64,000 nt of DNA from Ruminococcus sp. OA3 (lineage in GTDB: Bacteria > Bacillota > Clostridia > Lachnospirales > Lachnospiraceae): positions 3,100,001 through 3,164,000 of the forward strand of contig NZ_JAKNTO010000001.1 in NCBI RefSeq assembly GCF_022440845.1. The letters run 5' to 3'. Below, one piece after another: positions 60,772 to 64,000 of the stretch. How positions within the stretch are numbered: the stretch's first letter is position 1; every line of letters starts with the position of its first letter. Both the position numbers and the translations under genes were made by a program. Under the pieces are notes generated by a model. The model was not told the origin of the DNA. It did no database searches and worked only from the letters and a program-made list of their open reading frames with translations.

Positions 60772-61605
60772 TTATTGTATATGTTTATGTGTAAATAAAT
60801 GATCCTGGCAATACTCATAATTGCCCCTGCATTTTGAACAAAAACGAAATTCGAGATCATCCCCGTCTTTTTCCGTTCTTCCGCAGACCGCACACTTATG
60901 CTTTGTGACGTTCGGATTCTGACTCTTGTGTACTGCTTTGGCGTACGTCCGTTTACGTTTTACCTCATGCGGTGAATAGCGTGCCAGGTTCCTGGTGGCA
61001 AAAAAATAAATAATAAAATTCATCAGACTACATATGATAGCCACACGTGTCGTCCACCCGCTTTGGAACATCTGCCATGCAAGAAAGATCACATCCAGCC
61101 ATGCCAGCCATTTGATCTTGATCGGAATGATAAAGTACAAAAGTACCTGCATATCCGGATAGGTCGCCGCAAAACCCAGGAAAATTGAGAGTGAAATATA
61201 ATACGTGCTGAAAAAACCACCCCGCATTATAAGAAGGGTTTCTCCTCCCAGAACAAAATACATGATAAATGATCCGATTACGGTCAGAATGATTCCGCCA
61301 AAAATGTAAAAGTTGTAGCGGAAAGCCCCCCAGGTCTTTTCCAGCGTCGTACCGATGGAATAGTAAAAAAACAACATGATAATCGTAAAGATATCAAGAT
61401 TGCCGGGAGGTATCAAAAGCCAGCTTACAATCCTCCACACCTGTCCCCGTAAAATCAGTCCAGGCTCCAGCAGACAGTAGTTCATCACATTTGGCGCCAG
61501 GTACATCAACAGATATCCGACAACATACGTTATGATAATATACAGTGTCAGGTTTGGAATTGCATATTTTCCAAATTTCCGTTCCATTTTGTTGATCCAG
61601 TTCAT
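60772..61605 (-). CDS. rhomboid-like membrane protein with C-terminal zinc ribbon
   Basis: 277 residues. Six hydrophobic segments (about 18-36, 68-88, 98-120, 130-150, 155-175, 188-207) with rhomboid-like spacing (LILRGQVWRIVSWLLIPPG). The GxSG serine motif of active rhomboids is not seen; the matching place reads RGGFFSTYYISLS. The C-terminus is cytoplasmic and basic, then has CAVCGRTEKD ... FCSKCRGNYEYC, a two-CxxC zinc ribbon. Probably a catalytically dead rhomboid relative of unknown role. It is the first gene of the pyk-lysA transcript. Confidence 0.7.
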   Translation of the reverse strand: MNWINKMERKFGKYAIPNLTLYIIITYVVGYLLMYLAPNVMNYCLLEPGLILRGQVWRIVSWLLIPPGNLDIFTIIMLFFYYSIGTTLEKTWGAFRYNFYIFGGIILTVIGSFIMYFVLGGETLLIMRGGFFSTYYISLSIFLGFAATYPDMQVLLYFIIPIKIKWLAWLDVIFLAWQMFQSGWTTRVAIICSLMNFIIYFFATRNLARYSPHEVKRKRTYAKAVHKSQNPNVTKHKCAVCGRTEKDGDDLEFRFCSKCRGNYEYCQDHLFTHKHIQ

Positions 61606-61715
61606 AAGATCTCCTCTTTAATTTTTAGTTCCATATCAATAGAAAATCAGATTTTATTATACGCTGTGCCCCACCCTTTGTCAATTTTTTTGCTCGTGTT
61701 TACAGCTTATTTACA

Positions 61716-61744
61716 TTTACAAACGTCTTTTGGTCAGCTATAAT
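61716..61744 (+). promoter_or_regulatory. sigma-A promoter of aroC
   Basis: TTTACA (61716-61721), a 17-bp spacer and a perfect TATAAT (61739-61744), about 42 nt before the ATG at 61786. Confidence 0.82.
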
Positions 61745-61785
61745 ACAAACTGGTACTAATGACAGAAAACAGAAAGGATAACAGT

Positions 61786-62889
61786 ATGGCAGGATCATCA
61801 TTCGGTACACTTTTTACCGTTACCACATGGGGCGAATCTCATGGAAAGGGCGTCGGCGTCGTCGTAGACGGATGTCCGTCAGGCCTTTTACTTCAGGAGT
61901 CAGATATCCAGGCATTTTTAAACCGCAGAAAGCCGGGTCAGAATAAATATGCAACACCCAGAAAAGAAGCAGACGAGGTTGAAATCCTCTCCGGTATTTT
62001 TGAAGGCCGGACCACCGGGACACCGATTTCCATGGTCGTCCGCAATACCAGCCAGCGTTCCGGCGACTATGGGGAGATCGCTTCTTATTATCGCCCCGGA
62101 CACGCAGATTATACCTTCGATCAGAAATATGGCTTCCGGGACTACCGCGGAGGAGGACGATCTTCCGGCCGTGAGACGATCGGCCGTGTCGCTGCCGGCG
62201 CTATCGCCGTAAAAATCCTGAACAGCCTCGGCGTTTCCATCTGTACTTACACCAAAGCAATTGGTCCGGTCACTGCCGAACACTTCCACCCGGAACTGAT
62301 CGCCGATAACCCGCTGTACATGCCGGACACAGATGCCAGTGAAAGGGCACAGGCATATCTCGATGACTGCATGAAGCATCACGATTCATCCGGAGGTGTC
62401 GTTGAATGCATCGTCAGCCATTTTCCTGCGGGTGCAGGAACTCCGGTATTTGAGAAGCTGGATGCCAACCTTGGCAAGGCAGTCTTTTCCATCGGGGCCG
62501 TAAAAGCAGTTGAGATCGGTGACGGGTTTGCCGCAGCAACAGCAACCGGGCTTATCAACAACGACGGATTCTGCTGCAGCGCGGATGGACATATCGGCAA
62601 ATCAACAAACCATTCCGGTGGTATCCTCGGAGGTATCAGCGACGGAAGTGATATCATAATACGTGCGGCTTTCAAACCAACCCCTTCCATTTTTTCCACC
62701 CAGCAGACGGTTAACCGTCAGGGCGAATCGATAGATATCAACATTAAAGGACGCCATGATCCCATCATCGTCCCACGCGCAGTCGTCGTCGTAGAGTCCA
62801 TGACGGCCATAACACTGGTCGATGCTCTGCTGTGCGGCATGGGAGCACGCATGGAACATCTTAAGCTCATCTGGAAATCCGAATCATAA
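61786..62889 (+). CDS. aroC: chorismate synthase
   Basis: Converts EPSP to chorismate with reduced FMN; last common step of aromatic amino-acid synthesis. 367 residues with FGTLFTVTTWGESHGKGVGV (first part), GCPSGLLL, RRKPGQNKYATPRKEADEVE, RPGHADYTFDQKYGFRDYRG, GRSSGRETIGRVAAGAIA, GEVID-like EIGDGFAAA, NHSGGILGGISDGSDI and ARHDP-like GRHDPIIVPRAV. The ATG at 61786 follows AAAGGATAACAGT; an upstream in-frame ATG (61759) sits too near the promoter. No other aro genes are in view. Confidence 0.96.
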   Translation: MAGSSFGTLFTVTTWGESHGKGVGVVVDGCPSGLLLQESDIQAFLNRRKPGQNKYATPRKEADEVEILSGIFEGRTTGTPISMVVRNTSQRSGDYGEIASYYRPGHADYTFDQKYGFRDYRGGGRSSGRETIGRVAAGAIAVKILNSLGVSICTYTKAIGPVTAEHFHPELIADNPLYMPDTDASERAQAYLDDCMKHHDSSGGVVECIVSHFPAGAGTPVFEKLDANLGKAVFSIGAVKAVEIGDGFAAATATGLINNDGFCCSADGHIGKSTNHSGGILGGISDGSDIIIRAAFKPTPSIFSTQQTVNRQGESIDINIKGRHDPIIVPRAVVVVESMTAITLVDALLCGMGARMEHLKLIWKSES

Positions 62890-62899
62890 ATATTAAAAC

Positions 62900-62949
62900 G
62901 CCGAAAACCGGGCAGAGTCAGAGCACTGCTGCCCTCTTCTTCGCCCGGC
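62900..62949. terminator. bidirectional terminator between aroC and the lactonase gene
   Basis: CCGGGC (62908-62913)/GCCCGG (62943-62948) outer arms compete with a GGGCAG/CTGCCC inner hairpin. TTTCATTT follows on the plus strand and CGGTTTTCGGCGTTTT occurs on the minus strand. Confidence 0.65.
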
Positions 62950-62964
62950 TTTCATTTCCCTCAT

Positions 62965-64000
62965 CTATTCAAACTGCTGTCCTACTTTCTCTATCAGTAT
63001 ACAGTTCGGCGTCTCCACCTTCATAGGTTTTCCTTTCATCATCAAAAGTTTTCTTTCATAGTCAATGGTAAATGTCGTAATGCTGTCCGACTCATGATTT
63101 ACGATAGCGATATGCTTTCCATCCGGGAACAGACGCATACTTTTTGGATATTCTCCGCTGATCGGAAGTGAGAACTGGCTGCTCAGCATGCCCGTCTCCT
63201 GGTCGATTTTAAACATCGTAATGGAATTATCCCCCGCTGTCGACGCAAACAGGTAATTGCCGTCAGGCGAGATTGCAAGAGCCTCCGCGGCGTCATGCAT
63301 CGGATCAAGTTCCGTATCCAGAATACTGATATTCTGAATCTTTTCAAATACCGGTCCCTTACTGCCCTCATGGTAAGAAAACACGTCGATATCATTGCTC
63401 AGTTCATAGACAAGATAAGCAAATTTACCGTTGTTAGAAAATTTCATTTCTCTCGGACCGGATTCTCTGCGGCATCTGATAATATCCTGCAGGTTCAGCT
63501 TGTCTTTTCTTTTATCTATTCCGTATACCTTCACCTGGTCGATTCCATTGTCAACCGCACACACATAATTGTCATCCGGGGTCGGAACGACACAGCTTAC
63601 ATGCGGGCGGAAACTCCGTTCTGCCACACTGCCGGTTCCCTTGTGAAAGATGCCGTCCATGACACTCCCCAGCCTTCCGTCGCGGTGTGTATGCACCACC
63701 GTCACCTTACCATCGTGATATCCCGCCACAAACAAATATTTTCCGGTGACATCAACCGAGAGATAACACCCTCTCATACCGTCAATGTCAACTTTATTAA
63801 TATATTCCAAATCTCCGTCCGGATGAATCGCGAAAACCGCGACTCCTTCATCCGCAATCGAATAAAGGTATTTTCCGTTTTTCGAACGCGCCAGATAGGA
63901 AGAATTGTTAACCGGAACTACTTTACGTTCCGTGAGCGTTCCCTCTTCCACATCGACGTCATACAGATGGATGCCGATACTGCTTCCGTGTGTATAAGTA
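62965..64000 (-). CDS. lactonase-family seven-bladed beta-propeller protein (5' end outside window)
   Basis: About 344 codons are visible. The frame continues past the window edge: just upstream it reads YTHGSSIGIHLYDVDVEEG, the usual start region of Pgl-like lactonases, so only a few N-terminal residues are missing. Propeller blades with GKYLYSIADEG, FRPHVSCVVPTPDDNYVCAVD, REMKFSNNGKFAYLVYELS, DAAEALAISPDGNYLFAS and GEYPKSMRLFPDGKHIAIVN match the 6-phosphogluconolactonase (YkgB/PF10282) family. A role in the oxidative pentose phosphate pathway or on another sugar lactone is possible; no zwf is adjacent. Confidence 0.88.
   Translation of the reverse strand, partial: TYTHGSSIGIHLYDVDVEEGTLTERKVVPVNNSSYLARSKNGKYLYSIADEGVAVFAIHPDGDLEYINKVDIDGMRGCYLSVDVTGKYLFVAGYHDGKVTVVHTHRDGRLGSVMDGIFHKGTGSVAERSFRPHVSCVVPTPDDNYVCAVDNGIDQVKVYGIDKRKDKLNLQDIIRCRRESGPREMKFSNNGKFAYLVYELSNDIDVFSYHEGSKGPVFEKIQNISILDTELDPMHDAAEALAISPDGNYLFASTAGDNSITMFKIDQETGMLSSQFSLPISGEYPKSMRLFPDGKHIAIVNHESDSITTFTIDYERKLLMMKGKPMKVETPNCILIEKVGQQFE

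Overview
The window reads as chromosomal core sequence from a low- to mid-GC, Gram-positive, anaerobic Clostridia, most likely a Lachnospiraceae. The basis is the gene set and its order: rplS-lepB-rbgA-rnhB-yraN, ylxM-ffh-rpsP-khpA-rimM-trmD, yceD/DUF177-rpmF, plsX-acpP-rnc-smc-ftsY and pta-ackA. Lachnospiraceae-like accessory proteins support it: choline-binding-repeat lipoprotein, DUF2284, DUF362 ferredoxin, UPF0210/UPF0237 pair, MarR plus paired ABC exporters. No species can be named from the sequence alone. There are no transposases, phage genes or CRISPR arrays. Most genes lie on the minus strand.

Layout. 1-3.7 kb: a translation, secretion and ribosome-assembly operon (rplS, lepB, rbgA, rnhB, yraN, pgeF) behind a good sigma-A promoter at 3689-3717. 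3.7-6.2 kb: a repeat-containing surface protein and a stand-alone LytTR regulator, sitting between trmD and rplS. 6.3-9.9 kb: ylxM-ffh-rpsP-khpA-rimM-trmD. 10-14 kb: larB-larC-larE (maturation of the nickel-pincer cofactor of lactate racemase, with no larA in view) and a divergent DUF362/ferredoxin protein. 14-22 kb: plsX-acpP-rnc-smc-ftsY-ilvA. 22-24.5 kb: a choline-binding-repeat lipoprotein and a DUF2284 protein between rpmF and plsX, then rpmF and DUF177. 24.6-27.5 kb: pta-ackA, separated by an array of 58-bp repeats and preceded by a 149-bp mobile-looking structured element. 27.5-36.4 kb: tmcAL; UPF0210 and its ACT partner; walJ, coaE, polA, a zinc-finger anti-sigma-like protein and mgtE. 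36.5-41.7 kb: degV, an XRE regulator, a small zinc-ribbon protein, a CPA2 antiporter, an Xaa-Pro aminopeptidase and YjbQ. 41.7-48.7 kb: an ABC-2 type transporter and a MarR-controlled heterodimeric ABC exporter with one degenerate ATP site. 49-55.3 kb: a GPH sugar symporter, then a two-component system with a MacB/FtsX-type ABC transporter. 55.6-64 kb: a Ser/Asp-rich lipoprotein, a small alarmone synthetase, a PNPOx-fold protein, tRNA-Leu(CAA), lysA, pyk, a rhomboid-like membrane protein, aroC and a lactonase cut by the window end.

The most unusual item is the element at 27241-27389. It has perfect 14-bp terminal inverted repeats, a 10-bp direct repeat on both flanks and three internal hairpins that would make a four-way junction RNA, and it lies in the transcribed leader of pta. 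An internally deleted relative (10012-10061) lies at the 3' end of larE, where it supplies the last codons of that protein. Other items worth a second look are the 58-bp repeats that start at the pta stop codon, 11-bp-spaced direct repeats and a long inverted repeat upstream of the MacB-type operon, overlapping -35 boxes of divergent promoters, and the LytTR/surface-protein pair with an inverted repeat around its promoter. All functional statements rest on motif and family recognition; nothing here was searched or folded by software.
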